Origin: CAZUTO01 sp964623085
GTDB taxonomy: Bacteria > Pseudomonadota > Gammaproteobacteria > Pseudomonadales > GM7GCV1
DNA length: 64,000 nt
Reading direction: 5' to 3'
Assembly: GCA_964623085.1 (NCBI GenBank)
Contig: CAZUTO010000001.1
Location: 186,001 to 250,000, forward strand
Positions 55,471 to 64,000 of this stretch are shown here, piece after piece. The position numbers and the translations under genes were made by a program. Within the stretch, counting starts at the first letter, position 1. Every line of letters begins with the position of its first letter. The notes below the pieces were generated by a model. The model did no database searches. It was not told where the DNA came from and worked only from the letters and a program-made list of their open reading frames with translations.

Positions 55471-55539
55471 GGCTTATTCAAACAACCCACACCAATGATG
55501 GTCTATGCACACTGACAAAAAACCGCCACTACAAACAAA

Positions 55540-55565
55540 AAAACAGGCTCACAAGGCCTGTTTTT
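55540..55565. terminator. Rho-independent terminator downstream of rseA
   Basis: AAAACAGGC and GCCTGTTTT arms around a 7-base loop with A- and T-runs on both sides. Read leftward it ends the rpoE-rseA unit before rseC. Confidence 0.85.
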
Positions 55566-55649
55566 ATGAATAATCCAAATGAAATAGAGCTATGAGCTTA
55601 TCACCATCAATATCAGCTCAGTCACTACCAGGTAGGCATCAAATCGCTA

Positions 55650-56345
55650 TTATTCTCTTGATGGTTCTACCCCGGCCTCATCATTCCGCAGACCATTTTC
55701 ATTCGTATGCTCATCTGCCTCTGATCTCTCTATTTGAATCTGTAGTATCAGGTCTTCTCGACCGACGTTAGAAACCTCAGATAGATTGCTTACTGTCGAC
55801 GTTTGAGGGCGGGCCTCAAACCCGATCGGCGCTGTAAATCCATTTGAGCTCGACGGATCGGTAACCTCAACCTCTACGACGTTATCACCTGCAGAACCGT
55901 TTTCGAGTTGAGCCGTTTGATACTGTTGTACACCAAATAATGCAAACGCGGCGACAGATGCGGCCATAGCAAATTGGCTCAAGGGCTTGAAAAAGCGCCT
56001 AGATGCTATCGATTGCGGTTGAGATTGAGATTGAGATTGAAGTTCGGGCTGTGGCTGAACTTCAGATTCAATAGCCGTTCGCACCGCCGCTGATATATCA
56101 ACACCTTTCGATGCTTCTCCACGAAGCATACTGCCTATTGCGTGATAACTCGCCCATCGCTCCCTTATGAATTCAGCATTGTCTTCGTCATCAAGGGCAC
56201 GCCGTAATTCAAACTCAAATTCTGGTATCTCTTCATCAGCAAGTGATTCGCCATCAGCAACTGATGATACGGCTAGCCACAGCTTCCCAGCATCGCTGAT
56301 CTGAGAAAATAATCTGGGTAATTCTGATTGATTGTTTTCTTTCAT
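55650..56345 (-). CDS. rseA: Sigma-E anti-sigma factor RseA/MucA-like
   Basis: Membrane-bound inhibitor of RpoE. The 231-residue protein has a cytoplasmic anti-sigma domain whose pattern WLAVSSVADGE ... LRRALDDEDNAEFIRERWASYHAIGSMLRGE matches the RseA N-terminal family (quoted in parts). A Q/S/P-rich linker follows, then one membrane segment near residues 126-143 (FAMAASVAAFALFGVQQY) and a periplasmic tail. It follows rpoE by 87 bases. No rseB/mucB follows. Confidence 0.88.
   Translation of the reverse strand: MKENNQSELPRLFSQISDAGKLWLAVSSVADGESLADEEIPEFEFELRRALDDEDNAEFIRERWASYHAIGSMLRGEASKGVDISAAVRTAIESEVQPQPELQSQSQSQPQSIASRRFFKPLSQFAMAASVAAFALFGVQQYQTAQLENGSAGDNVVEVEVTDPSSSNGFTAPIGFEARPQTSTVSNLSEVSNVGREDLILQIQIERSEADEHTNENGLRNDEAGVEPSRE
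56019..56040. repeat. Hexanucleotide tandem repeat TTGAGA in rseA
   Basis: Three full copies of TTGAGA (56019-56036) and a partial fourth (to 56040). They encode the SQSQSQ part of the RseA linker. Because the unit is six bases, length changes would keep the frame. Confidence 0.85.
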
Positions 56346-56432
56346 AAAACTATCTCTGCCTGCTTCGTTAGCAATGATTACAGCGTATGACTAGGTGGTT
56401 TCGAAAAAGTTTCGTTAAACCTTAAAAAAAAT

Positions 56433-57023
56433 TTAGCCGTTAATCAGCGGCGCGATTTTCACATTAATGGTTTCCCTAGCCCGAAATATACGAGACCTCA
56501 CTGTTCCCACAGGGCAATCCATGATTTCGGCGATTTCCTCATAACTCATACCTTCTAGTTCTCGAAGTGTAATCGCCGTACGCAAATCTTCGGGCAATTC
56601 AGCTAAGGTGTTATTCACTACCTTCTCTAGCTCTGATCGATACATTTCCCTTTCAGGCGTATCGTTCTCTTGTAGGTACTCGCCACCGCTATAGTGTTCC
56701 GCATCGCCGATATCAATGTCACTGCCTGGTGGGCGTCGGGTTTTGGTTACAAGATGGTTTTTTGCCGTATTTACCGCGATCCGATACAACCAAGTATAGA
56801 ACTGGCTATCTCCCCGGAAATTGCCCATGGCACGATAGGCTTTAATAAACGTTTCTTGGGCAACATCCAAAACCTCTGATTGATCTTTGACAAAACGACT
56901 AATCACGGCTTGAATTTTGTACTGATACTTGAGGACAAGCAGATCAAACGCTCTATTATCGCCTTTTTGGACACGCCTCACTAACTGTTGGTCTGATTCA
57001 TTCTCGCCTGAGGCGGCCATCAT
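56433..57023 (-). CDS. rpoE: RNA polymerase sigma factor RpoE/AlgU
   Basis: ECF sigma factor of the envelope stress response. The ATG at 57023 has GGAG six bases upstream and gives 196 residues; a longer frame adds 16 atypical residues. Region 2 is DQSEVLDVAQETFIKAYRA and FYTWLYRIAVN; region 4 is ELPEDLRTAITLRELEGMSY with EEIAEIMDCPVGTVRSRIFR (parts of one continuous stretch). It is divergent from nadB, as in E. coli and Pseudomonas. I found no sigma-E consensus promoter in the 144-base spacer. Confidence 0.95.
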   Translation of the reverse strand: MMAASGENESDQQLVRRVQKGDNRAFDLLVLKYQYKIQAVISRFVKDQSEVLDVAQETFIKAYRAMGNFRGDSQFYTWLYRIAVNTAKNHLVTKTRRPPGSDIDIGDAEHYSGGEYLQENDTPEREMYRSELEKVVNNTLAELPEDLRTAITLRELEGMSYEEIAEIMDCPVGTVRSRIFRARETINVKIAPLING

Positions 57024-57167
57024 TTTATACTCCAATTTGTCTTGTGGGTTAGCTGCGATTATGCTGACCACACCTAATCTATTTGGTTATCTTTCAATCA
57101 TCCGGCCTTGACCAAGCTTGCGCTCTCGTTAACCGATTTACTGAGCAAATTATTAGACGAAATCTAA

Positions 57168-58796
57168 ATGAACGATAGTACTTATTACGATGTTCTTATT
57201 ATCGGCAGCGGTGCTGCTGGCCTATCCGTTGCACTGGATCTCGCACAATCTACCAGAGTCGCGATTCTAAGCAAAACGGCACTACAATCCGGCTCTACTT
57301 GGTGGGCACAAGGCGGTATTGCCGCCGTCCTTGATGATTCAGATTCTATCATTAACCACATCAACGATACACTGGTTGCTGGCGCAGGCTTGTGCCATGA
57401 AAACAGTGTCGCGAATATCGTATCTGCCGGAAAAGAAAGCATCGACTGGCTCGTTGATCGAGGCGTTGAATTTTCAAAATCCGAAGAAGGTGGCGAAATA
57501 TATCACCTAACGCGTGAAGGTGGGCACAGTCACAGACGGATTATCCATGCTGACGATGCGACCGGCAAGGAAGTTAGCAGCTCGTTATCAGACAAAGCGA
57601 TTGAGCATAAAAATATCGATATCTTCGAAAACCACATTGCTATCGATGTTATTAAGCAGGCCGACCAAGGCGAAACAAAAGTAAGATGCAATGGTGCATA
57701 CGTTCTTGATTGCAAGACCGGAAACGTCACGCTCATTCAAGCAAAGGCCGTCGTGCTCGCTACAGGTGGTGCCAGCAAAACTTATCTTTATTCAACTAAT
57801 CCTGATGGTGCGTCAGGCGATGGCATAGCGATGGCATGGCGCGCTGGCTGCCGCGTTGCCAACATGGAGTTCAACCAATTTCATCCTACCTGTTTATATC
57901 ATCCAAAAGCCGGATCCTTTCTTATCTCTGAGGCTCTGCGCGGTGAAGGCGCCATATTAAAGCTCCCCGACGGCGAGCCCTTTATGGCTAGGTTCGACGA
58001 ACGCGCGGAGCTAGCGCCGCGCGATGTGGTTGCGCGAGCGATTGACCATGAAATGAAGCGGCTTGGGTGTGATAACGTTTTTCTCGATATCAGCCACAAG
58101 CCGAAAGACTTTATCAAAAGTCATTTTCCAACCATTTACGAAAACTGCCTGAATTTCGGTATTGATATCACTAAAGATGGTATTCCTGTCGTGCCAGCAG
58201 CTCACTACACCTGTGGTGGTGTCGTCGTTAATCAACATGGCCAAACTGATCTCAAGAATCTCTATGCCATTGGTGAAGTGTCATTTACAGGAATGCATGG
58301 TGCCAATCGCATGGCGAGCAACTCCTTACTCGAGTGCATTGTCTACGCGAGGCTGGCCGCGAAAGATATTGGCGCGAGACTCAATGAAATCCCAAAACCA
58401 GATTACGCGGAACCTTGGGATGACACTCAGGTGACGAGTTCAGATGAAGACGTCGTTATCTCACACAACTGGGATGAACTAAGACGTTTTATGTGGGACT
58501 ACGTCGGCATTGTTCGCACAAATAAGCGCCTAGAGCGCGCCCAAAATCGTATTCAATTGCTGCAACAGGAGATTCACGAATACTATTCTAATTACAAAGT
58601 CACCGCTGACCTGATCGAATTGAGAAATCTGGCTGTGGTGGCGGAGCGGATTATTGTTTCCGCGATACAACGAAAAGAAAGTCGTGGTCTCCACTATTCA
58701 CTTGATTACCCCGATCAGTCGTCGGTCGCAAAAGATACCATCATGGTTCCGCTAAATTTTGCCGACCAAGACATGATTGTCAGCAGAAACGACTGA
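57168..58796 (+). CDS. nadB: L-aspartate oxidase
   Basis: First step of NAD synthesis from aspartate, forming iminoaspartate with FAD. The 542-residue flavoprotein has the GSGAAGLSVALDLA motif, STWWAQGGIAAVL, HTREGGHS-like segment (LTREGGHSHRRI) and the HPTC and GANRMASNSLLE motifs. It differs from SdhA at the 5' end of this window by lacking the histidine that holds FAD. It diverges from rpoE. No nadA or nadC is in the window. Confidence 0.96.
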   Translation: MNDSTYYDVLIIGSGAAGLSVALDLAQSTRVAILSKTALQSGSTWWAQGGIAAVLDDSDSIINHINDTLVAGAGLCHENSVANIVSAGKESIDWLVDRGVEFSKSEEGGEIYHLTREGGHSHRRIIHADDATGKEVSSSLSDKAIEHKNIDIFENHIAIDVIKQADQGETKVRCNGAYVLDCKTGNVTLIQAKAVVLATGGASKTYLYSTNPDGASGDGIAMAWRAGCRVANMEFNQFHPTCLYHPKAGSFLISEALRGEGAILKLPDGEPFMARFDERAELAPRDVVARAIDHEMKRLGCDNVFLDISHKPKDFIKSHFPTIYENCLNFGIDITKDGIPVVPAAHYTCGGVVVNQHGQTDLKNLYAIGEVSFTGMHGANRMASNSLLECIVYARLAAKDIGARLNEIPKPDYAEPWDDTQVTSSDEDVVISHNWDELRRFMWDYVGIVRTNKRLERAQNRIQLLQQEIHEYYSNYKVTADLIELRNLAVVAERIIVSAIQRKESRGLHYSLDYPDQSSVAKDTIMVPLNFADQDMIVSRND

Positions 58797-58806
58797 GTTT
58801 ATTTCT

Positions 58807-59202
58807 CTAGTTTCTAATTGCGCGCTGAAGTGCGCGCCAATCATCGTCGCTAAAACTGTCGCGAAAAAAACAGGCCGAAGATTTGAGCTTTGGCCGTGAA
58901 AAAACAATCCAGTGGTGATGTGCGAACCCCTTCTTAAATTCAAACGTTTCAGTATTGGTAATGGACGCGTCAACATATCGCACATGATAGTGCGCATGCA
59001 GTTTTTCTCGCCGAAGAGAAATCGAGTGCGGCAGATGCCACCAAGTAACCAACTCTGATAGCATCATCACTATCAGAGTGACGTATAAGAATACTTTAAT
59101 GGTTAAAGGCAGTATTGGCAGGCTAACCATCGCAAAGGCCAGGGTGAAGCAGACCAAAATAAGAGTTAGGTGAAACCTAGATGTTGTCGCTTTCAATTCC
59201 AT
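58807..59202 (-). CDS. YgfX/CptA-family membrane protein
   Basis: A 131-residue protein with two adjacent membrane segments near residues 9-50 and a soluble tail (HHWIVFSRPKLKSSACFFRDSFSDDDWRAL, seen in parts). The ATG at 59202 has AGGA seven bases upstream. Its size, topology and position after sdhE match YgfX, described as CptA, a putative toxin inhibiting cell division, or as a partner of SdhE. The role is inferred from context. Confidence 0.8.
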   Translation of the reverse strand: MELKATTSRFHLTLILVCFTLAFAMVSLPILPLTIKVFLYVTLIVMMLSELVTWWHLPHSISLRREKLHAHYHVRYVDASITNTETFEFKKGFAHHHWIVFSRPKLKSSACFFRDSFSDDDWRALQRAIRN

Positions 59203-59229
59203 TTGTGTTCCTATCAATCAGTCCGTTTA

Positions 59230-59469
59230 CTAACAAGAAACCTTGTCCAGAATAATACCTACTATTCTTTTTAAATCAGCGCTTCCCGGTTGAGCTCCCT
59301 TCAAGAACCATTGGAACAAATCAGGGTCTTGCTCTTCAAGCAACGCCTCATAGCGGTTTTTATCGTCTTCTTCAAGATCATCAAAGTGATCATCTAAAAA
59401 AGGCTTTAAAATCAGATCGAGTTCGAGCATGCCCCGCCGGCTTGCCCAATAAAGTCTATTTTTTTCCAC
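59230..59469 (-). CDS. sdhE: FAD assembly factor SdhE
   Basis: Promotes covalent attachment of FAD to SdhA. The 79-residue protein has the conserved WASRRGMLELD motif and the acidic helices typical of SdhE/CptB. The start is GTG. It is divergent from ygfZ, and its client SdhA is encoded at the left end of this window. Confidence 0.94.
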   Translation of the reverse strand: MEKNRLYWASRRGMLELDLILKPFLDDHFDDLEEDDKNRYEALLEEQDPDLFQWFLKGAQPGSADLKRIVGIILDKVSC

Positions 59470-59545
59470 AAACTGCCCTTGGAACGGTGCATGATTGACC
59501 GCATATTATAGACACTAAACGCCCCACTACTCGGAAAAATAAAAT

Positions 59546-60559
59546 ATGTCCTCTTGGCTAGATATCGTTGGAACCGATCAATTTGTATCGACTAACGGCC
59601 GTCTTGAACTTAAAGACGAAAATGAGCCGTCGTCCGGCGCGCATTATGTTTTGCTCGATTCACAAGCGATCCTTTGTATTCAGGGTGAAGATGCTGTCAA
59701 ATTTCTGCAAGGCCAATGCACGGCTGATGTGGCTGCGCTTGAGGTAGGACAATCCACCTTTGGTGCTATCTGCACCAACAAAGGCCGAGTCATATCTAAC
59801 TTTCGTGTTTTGAAAACCTCGGACAGTCTGCTGCTGCGTATGTCTTCCGACGTTGTTAAACCAACACTCGAAAGTATCGAAAAGTATGCCGCTTTCTTTA
59901 AAGCTCAGTTGAGTGCATGGGTAGCGCCATCAGTCGCTATTCTGAATACAGACGGAACCCAACCCTTTGACGAAAAAACTATTCCAAACGGCGTATGGTC
60001 AGCAGCCGCAGGCGGTGGCTCTATCGAGCTATACGCTGAACCGAGTCAGGCTGCCTCTGATGGTGCAAACGCTAGTACCCATGTTAGTGCAGAGCTATAT
60101 GACTTTCTCGGAAACCATGCGGCGCCAGCTTCAGAGTCCACATGGTACGCCAAGCAGATTCGAGAAGGGCTTACCAGCATCAATATTTGCACGCAAGAAT
60201 CATACTTGCCACACCAGCTCAATCTGGATCGTTCAGGCTCGGTAAGTTTTACTAAGGGCTGCTATACCGGTCAGGAAATTGTGGCTCGCACGGAATATAG
60301 GGGGAAGACCAAACGGCGCACTCTGCCCGTTGTACTGGATACCTCAATCGCTGATTTTCATGAAACGAGCATCCAGGCTAACGATGAAAGCAAACAAGAC
60401 GTCGATCTGCTGATGGCCGCGCCGAACAATGGAAAAACCCTAGCCGCGCTCCTGCTTCCCGCTGATACGTCCAATGAGGGTTCTTTCATCATCAATGATG
60501 AACAAGTTGCATATACCCGTCTTCCACTTCCTTATGAATTAGAGAAACCCGAGGGCTAG
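59546..60559 (+). CDS. ygfZ: Folate-binding tRNA/iron-sulfur protein YgfZ
   Basis: Supports assembly or repair of Fe-S enzymes such as MiaB. The 337-residue protein has the FLQGQCTADV folate-binding-type N-terminus and the diagnostic KGCYTGQEIVAR motif with its conserved cysteine. It is divergent from sdhE and its end overlaps the convergent ung by four bases. Confidence 0.94.
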   Translation: MSSWLDIVGTDQFVSTNGRLELKDENEPSSGAHYVLLDSQAILCIQGEDAVKFLQGQCTADVAALEVGQSTFGAICTNKGRVISNFRVLKTSDSLLLRMSSDVVKPTLESIEKYAAFFKAQLSAWVAPSVAILNTDGTQPFDEKTIPNGVWSAAAGGGSIELYAEPSQAASDGANASTHVSAELYDFLGNHAAPASESTWYAKQIREGLTSINICTQESYLPHQLNLDRSGSVSFTKGCYTGQEIVARTEYRGKTKRRTLPVVLDTSIADFHETSIQANDESKQDVDLLMAAPNNGKTLAALLLPADTSNEGSFIINDEQVAYTRLPLPYELEKPEG

Positions 60560-61230
60560 ACCTGCCAATCAATGGCAGTTTTCCCTTTCTTCACAAGATA
60601 CGCGTTGGTTTGCGAAAAGTGACGGCACCCAAAAAAACCGCGGTGCGCAGATAGCGGCGAAGGATGAGGCGCTTTGAGTACGAAGTGCTTTTTCTGATCA
60701 ATAAACGCACCTTTTTTTTGGGCGTAGCTACCCCAAAGTAAAAAAACCAAACTCTCACGGCTATCGTTTAGGGCGCTAATGACACGATCCGTAAATTGCT
60801 CCCAACCCTTATTCTGATGAGAGCCGGCTTGGTGTGCCTCGACGGTTAGGGTTGCATTGAGCAAAAGTACGCCTTGCTCGGCCCAATGCTTTAGCGTTCC
60901 ATTTTCAGGCCGTTCCAGTCCAACATCGGTAGCAAGTTCCTTATAGATATTGACCAATGATGGTGGCACTCGAACACCCGGCAACACTGAAAAACAAAGC
61001 CCATGCGCCTGATTCGGGCCGTGATATGGGTCTTGCCCCAATACCACCACTTTTACATCGTCAAAATCAGTAGAGTTAAAGGCTTCAAACCACTGGCTGG
61101 CTGGCGGGAATATGGTCTTACCGTTGGCTTTTTCATCCACCAGAAAACGACGAAGATTCACCATATAGGGCTGCTCGAATTCACCGCCGATTTGCGTTAG
61201 CCAACCTTTGGGTAACTGTATTTCAGCCAT
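60556..61230 (-). CDS. ung: Uracil-DNA glycosylase
   Basis: Removes uracil from DNA. The 224-residue protein has the water-activating motif GQDPYHGPNQAHGL, the LLLNATLTV segment and the HPSPLSAHRGFFGC loop. The ATG at 61230 is preferred to a TTG 21 bases upstream. It follows lysS by 30 bases. Confidence 0.97.
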   Translation of the reverse strand: MAEIQLPKGWLTQIGGEFEQPYMVNLRRFLVDEKANGKTIFPPASQWFEAFNSTDFDDVKVVVLGQDPYHGPNQAHGLCFSVLPGVRVPPSLVNIYKELATDVGLERPENGTLKHWAEQGVLLLNATLTVEAHQAGSHQNKGWEQFTDRVISALNDSRESLVFLLWGSYAQKKGAFIDQKKHFVLKAPHPSPLSAHRGFFGCRHFSQTNAYLVKKGKTAIDWQV

Positions 61231-61260
61231 CGTTGACGACCTAGCAACCAACCAGAATAA

Positions 61261-62766
61261 TTATTCTGGCCGCATTGCTGGAAACAGTAATACATCCCGA
61301 ATCGATGCAGAATCCGTCAGGAGCATCACAAGTCGGTCGATTCCAATACCCTCTCCCGCTGTCGGCGGCATACCATATTCTAGTGCACGGATATAATCGG
61401 CGTCGTAATGCATGGCCTCGTCATCACCGGCGTCTTTCTCGGCCACCTGAGCCTGAAACCGCTCTGCTTGATCCTCAGCATCGTTTAATTCTGAAAACCC
61501 ATTGGCGATTTCACGGCCACCAACAAAAAACTCAAAGCGATCGGCAACAAACGGATTGTCATCGTTGCGGCGCGCCAGTGGAGAGATCTCAGCTGGGTAT
61601 TCGGTGATAAAGGTTGGCTGAATCAATCGATGCTCAACGGTCTTCTCAAAGATCTCAACCTGCACCTTACCCAATCCGTAGCTATCTTTTAAGGGAATAG
61701 ATAGCTCGTCGGCTATCGCACGCGCCTGCTTTTCGTCTTGCAACTGTGCCATCGTCCATTGTGGATTTAGCTCACAGACCGACTCGACAACCGTCATACG
61801 CTTAAATGGCTGACTAAAATCGTAGCTGGTCTCGTCGGTAACCTCTCCGCTCTCATCGCGTTTTGTCGCTGTAAGAGACGTGCTACCGGTAATCTCCAAT
61901 ATCAACTCGCGCAACATATCTTCGGTTAGGCTCATCAAGTCCTGATAGTCGGCGTAGGCTTGGTAGAACTCGATCATGGTGAATTCGGGATTATGCCTAG
62001 TCGACAGACCTTCGTTGCGAAAACTACGATTAATTTCAAATACCCGATCAAAACCACCCACCACGAGCCGCTTTAAGTAAAGCTCAGGCGCAATACGCAA
62101 ATACATATCTAGATCTAGCGCATTGTGATGCGTCACAAATGGTTTGGCAGTTGCACCACCAGGGATGCTATGAAGCATCGGCGTTTCGACTTCCATAAAA
62201 TCATTTTTATTCATATATTCACGAATAAAAGCAATTACTTGTGAGCGAATCTTAAACGTTTCTCTAACTTCTGGATTGACCACTAAATCGACATAGCGCT
62301 GACGATAACGAATTTCGGTATCGGTCAAGCCCGCGTGCTTTTCGGGAAGTGGGCGCAGCGATTTAGTCAGCAGGCTGTACTCCTCTGCATTGACATAAAG
62401 ATCACCCTTACCTGATTTATGAAGTGCTCCTGACACACCGACGATATCGCCAATATCCCACTGCCCCCATCGCACCTTAATATCTTCTTGGGTCGTTTTA
62501 TCCGCATAACCCTGTATGCGCCCTGCTTGATCCTGTATGACCAAGAAAGGACCGCGCTTAGCCATTATCCGTCCAGCGATCGAAACTCGATGCATCGCTG
62601 CCTCAAGCTCTTCTTTGGTTTTCTCACCAAATTCAGCCTGTAGCTCTGTCGAGCTATACTTTGGCCGCCAATCGTTCGGAAATGCGACCTTGCCAGATTC
62701 GCGAATGCTATTTAACTTTTCGCGTCTTTCCGCGATAAGGTGATTTTCGTCTTGTTGGTCTGTCAT
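61261..62766 (-). CDS. lysS: Lysyl-tRNA synthetase, class II
   Basis: Charges tRNA-Lys. The 501-residue protein has an N-terminal OB-fold anticodon-binding domain (VSIAGRIMAKRGPFLVIQD), motif 1 around VETPMLHSIPGGA, motif 2 FRNEGLSTRHNPEFT, and motif 3 GIGIDRLVML. The full length and OB domain exclude EpmA. It follows prfB by 31 bases, the usual prfB-lysS order. Confidence 0.97.
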   Translation of the reverse strand: MTDQQDENHLIAERREKLNSIRESGKVAFPNDWRPKYSSTELQAEFGEKTKEELEAAMHRVSIAGRIMAKRGPFLVIQDQAGRIQGYADKTTQEDIKVRWGQWDIGDIVGVSGALHKSGKGDLYVNAEEYSLLTKSLRPLPEKHAGLTDTEIRYRQRYVDLVVNPEVRETFKIRSQVIAFIREYMNKNDFMEVETPMLHSIPGGATAKPFVTHHNALDLDMYLRIAPELYLKRLVVGGFDRVFEINRSFRNEGLSTRHNPEFTMIEFYQAYADYQDLMSLTEDMLRELILEITGSTSLTATKRDESGEVTDETSYDFSQPFKRMTVVESVCELNPQWTMAQLQDEKQARAIADELSIPLKDSYGLGKVQVEIFEKTVEHRLIQPTFITEYPAEISPLARRNDDNPFVADRFEFFVGGREIANGFSELNDAEDQAERFQAQVAEKDAGDDEAMHYDADYIRALEYGMPPTAGEGIGIDRLVMLLTDSASIRDVLLFPAMRPE

Positions 62767-62797
62767 AGTCTTTCGTTATTTGTTTTGCGTTTACCGT

Positions 62798-63893
62798 CTA
62801 GATACCGGCTTTTAGTGATGCTTCAATAAATTGGTCGATAGAACCGTCCAATACGGCTTGCGTATTTCGCGTCTCAATATTAGTTCTGAGATCCTTAATT
62901 CTAGCGTCATCCAGCACATAAGACCGGATCTGGCTGCCCCAGCCAATATCTGATTTAGAGTCTTCCAGAGCCTGGTTGTCGGCATTGCGCTTTTGTATCT
63001 CCAGTTCATAGAGTTTGGCCTTTAACTGCTTCCATGCAAAGTCACGATTGGCATGCTGCGACCGTTGATTTTGACATTGAACCACTATGCCACTGGGTTC
63101 GTGTGTTAAGCGCACTGCTGAGTCGGTCTTATTAACATGCTGACCACCCGCCCCAGACGCGCGGTAGGTGTCCGTGCGCACATCTGAAGGGTTAATTTCA
63201 ATCTCGATATTGTCATCAATTTCTGGCGACAAAAACACAGATGCAAACGAAGTATGACGCCGACTTCCGGAATCAAAAGGCGATTTACGAACCAATCGAT
63301 GGACGCCGGTCTCAGTGCGTAACCAACCGAAGGCATAGTCACCCTGAATATGCAGACTGGCACTTTTAATGCCCGCGACATCGCCCGCGGAGCACTCGAT
63401 AAGTTCAGTCTTAAAGCCTTTGCTGTCAGCCCAGCGCAGATACATTCTAAGGAGCATTTCTGCCCAATCTTGTGCTTCGGTGCCGCCCGATCCAGACTGA
63501 ATATCCAAGTAGGCGTTGTTTTCATCCATCTCGCCAGAAAACATACGCCGAAACTCAAGTTTGTCTAACTCTGTGAGAAGAGTTTGGATTTCGGCTTCCA
63601 CCTCAGTGATTGCCTCTTGGTCGGATTCTTCCACAGCCATCTCGAGCAGCTCTTCGCAATCGGAGGCGCCTGAATCAAGATTCTCGATGGTTTTAACGAT
63701 CGCTTCTAGAGCGGAGCGCTCTTTACCAAGCTCCTGAGCTCGTTCTGGCTCATTCCAGACGTCCGGCTCTCCAAGCTCAAGCTCGACTTCAGCAAGTCGG
63801 TCTTTCTTTTGAGCATAGTCAAAGGTACCCCCGGAGCACGTCATTACGCGCACGGATATCCTTAAGTGAATTGAGCAGCGGGTTGATTTCCAT
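62798..63893 (-). CDS. prfB: Peptide chain release factor 2 (programmed +1 frameshift)
   Basis: RF2 reads UAA and UGA. Translation starts at ATG 63893 (MEINPLLNSLKDIRARNDVL then RGYL), meets an in-frame UGA at 63821-63819 after 24 codons, and must shift +1 at CUU-UGA to continue DYAQKKDRLAEV to the stop at 62798, giving 364 residues (E. coli RF2 has 365). Landmarks are the peptidyl-hydrolysis motif GAGGQHVN and the SPFDSGSRR tripeptide-region motif. The frame after the shift is open to the end. Confidence 0.97.
63819..63832 (-). other. prfB autoregulatory recoding site
   Basis: On the minus strand the sequence is CGGGGGTACCTTTGA. An internal Shine-Dalgarno-like GGGGG lies three bases before the slippery CTT, followed by the UGA stop and a C. 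This is the arrangement that makes RF2 shortage favour frameshifting and more RF2. Confidence 0.95.
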
Positions 63894-63927
63894 TGCGCAG
63901 CCTAAAGCAGCCTTAAAAAAGAGCGGC

Positions 63928-63933
63928 ATTCTA
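63928..63933 (-). promoter_or_regulatory. Candidate -10 box of prfB promoter
   Basis: TAGAAT on the minus strand, 35 bases before the start codon. No good -35 hexamer is visible in the remaining bases. Confidence 0.3.
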
Positions 63934-64000
63934 CGCGAAAAACAGTGGGTTAAATAGACATATTGGATGTCGAGAAAAAGAATTGAGCCTGTTCGAAATT

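Noticed and set aside
62798..63893. prfB as a pseudogene interrupted by UGA
   Set aside because: The in-frame UGA is in the exact context of the known RF2 recoding signal, and the +1 frame continues the family sequence without loss.
1..64000. tRNA, rRNA, CRISPR arrays, insertion sequences, prophage genes
   Set aside because: I looked in the intergenic spaces and found no cloverleaf-like genes, regularly spaced repeats, transposase or integrase frames; this was reading by eye, so a tRNA scan would be the decisive check.

Overview
The window is a chromosomal, almost entirely core-genome segment of a gammaproteobacterium. The evidence is the family identity and order of its genes: rpsB-tsf-pyrH-frr-uppS-cdsA-dxr-rseP-bamA-skp-lpxD-fabZ-lpxA-lpxB-rnhB-dnaE, the pyrG-kdsA-eno cluster, lepA-lepB-rnc-era-recO-acpS, rpoE divergent from nadB, and the gammaproteobacterial YgfX, SdhE, EpmC, GcvR and PA1571-like proteins. 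The map-glnD-dapC order and the mucD-lepA adjacency recall Pseudomonas and marine relatives more than enterics. I cannot assign a genus. No rRNA, tRNA, insertion sequence, prophage or CRISPR array was found.

Layout. 1-3.4 kb: 5' part of sdhA and divergent gltA, with a 590-base spacer that lacks sdhC and sdhD. 3.4-27.6 kb: a long leftward run from rpsB to a lipoprotein hydrolase, covering translation factors, UMP/CTP synthesis, isoprenoid and phospholipid precursors, outer-membrane assembly, lipid A, DNA replication, tRNA lysidine and glycolysis. 27.7-30.0 kb: a leftward serC-serA pair lying between rpsB and map. 30.2-35.6 kb: rightward map-glnD-dapC-nth. 35.6-37.3 kb: an alanine aminotransferase with a Cro-like DNA-binding domain fused to its N-terminus, preceded by a promoter with an embedded palindrome, then a 56-codon gene. 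37.3-48.8 kb: mixed housekeeping genes (pdxB-epmC, a hypothetical gene, yheU/gcvR, trmL-fldB, uppP-tsaB, hemH, adk, a GST, cysM-mazG). 48.0-57.0 kb: leftward acpS, recO, era, rnc, DUF4845, lepB, lepA, mucD, rseC, rseA and rpoE. 57.2-64 kb: nadB, ygfX-sdhE, ygfZ, ung, lysS and prfB, the last with a programmed +1 frameshift.

How the genes work together. Envelope biogenesis dominates: LpxA/D/B, KdsA, FabZ, BamA, Skp, UppS, UppP and LepB, with the sigma-E stress circuit (RpoE, RseA, RseP, MucD). rseB is not at its usual place. Succinate dehydrogenase appears twice, as sdhA and as its flavinylation factor sdhE.

The strongest candidate for something new is the HTH-AlaA fusion at 35683-37107. A regulatory domain joined to a central aminotransferase, a perfect ACAATAT-N6-ATATTGT palindrome over the predicted -10 box, and a second well-placed start at the AlaA boundary together suggest a self-regulating metabolic enzyme that may be made in two forms. 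All identifications come from reading translated sequence and recalled family features; no database search was run.
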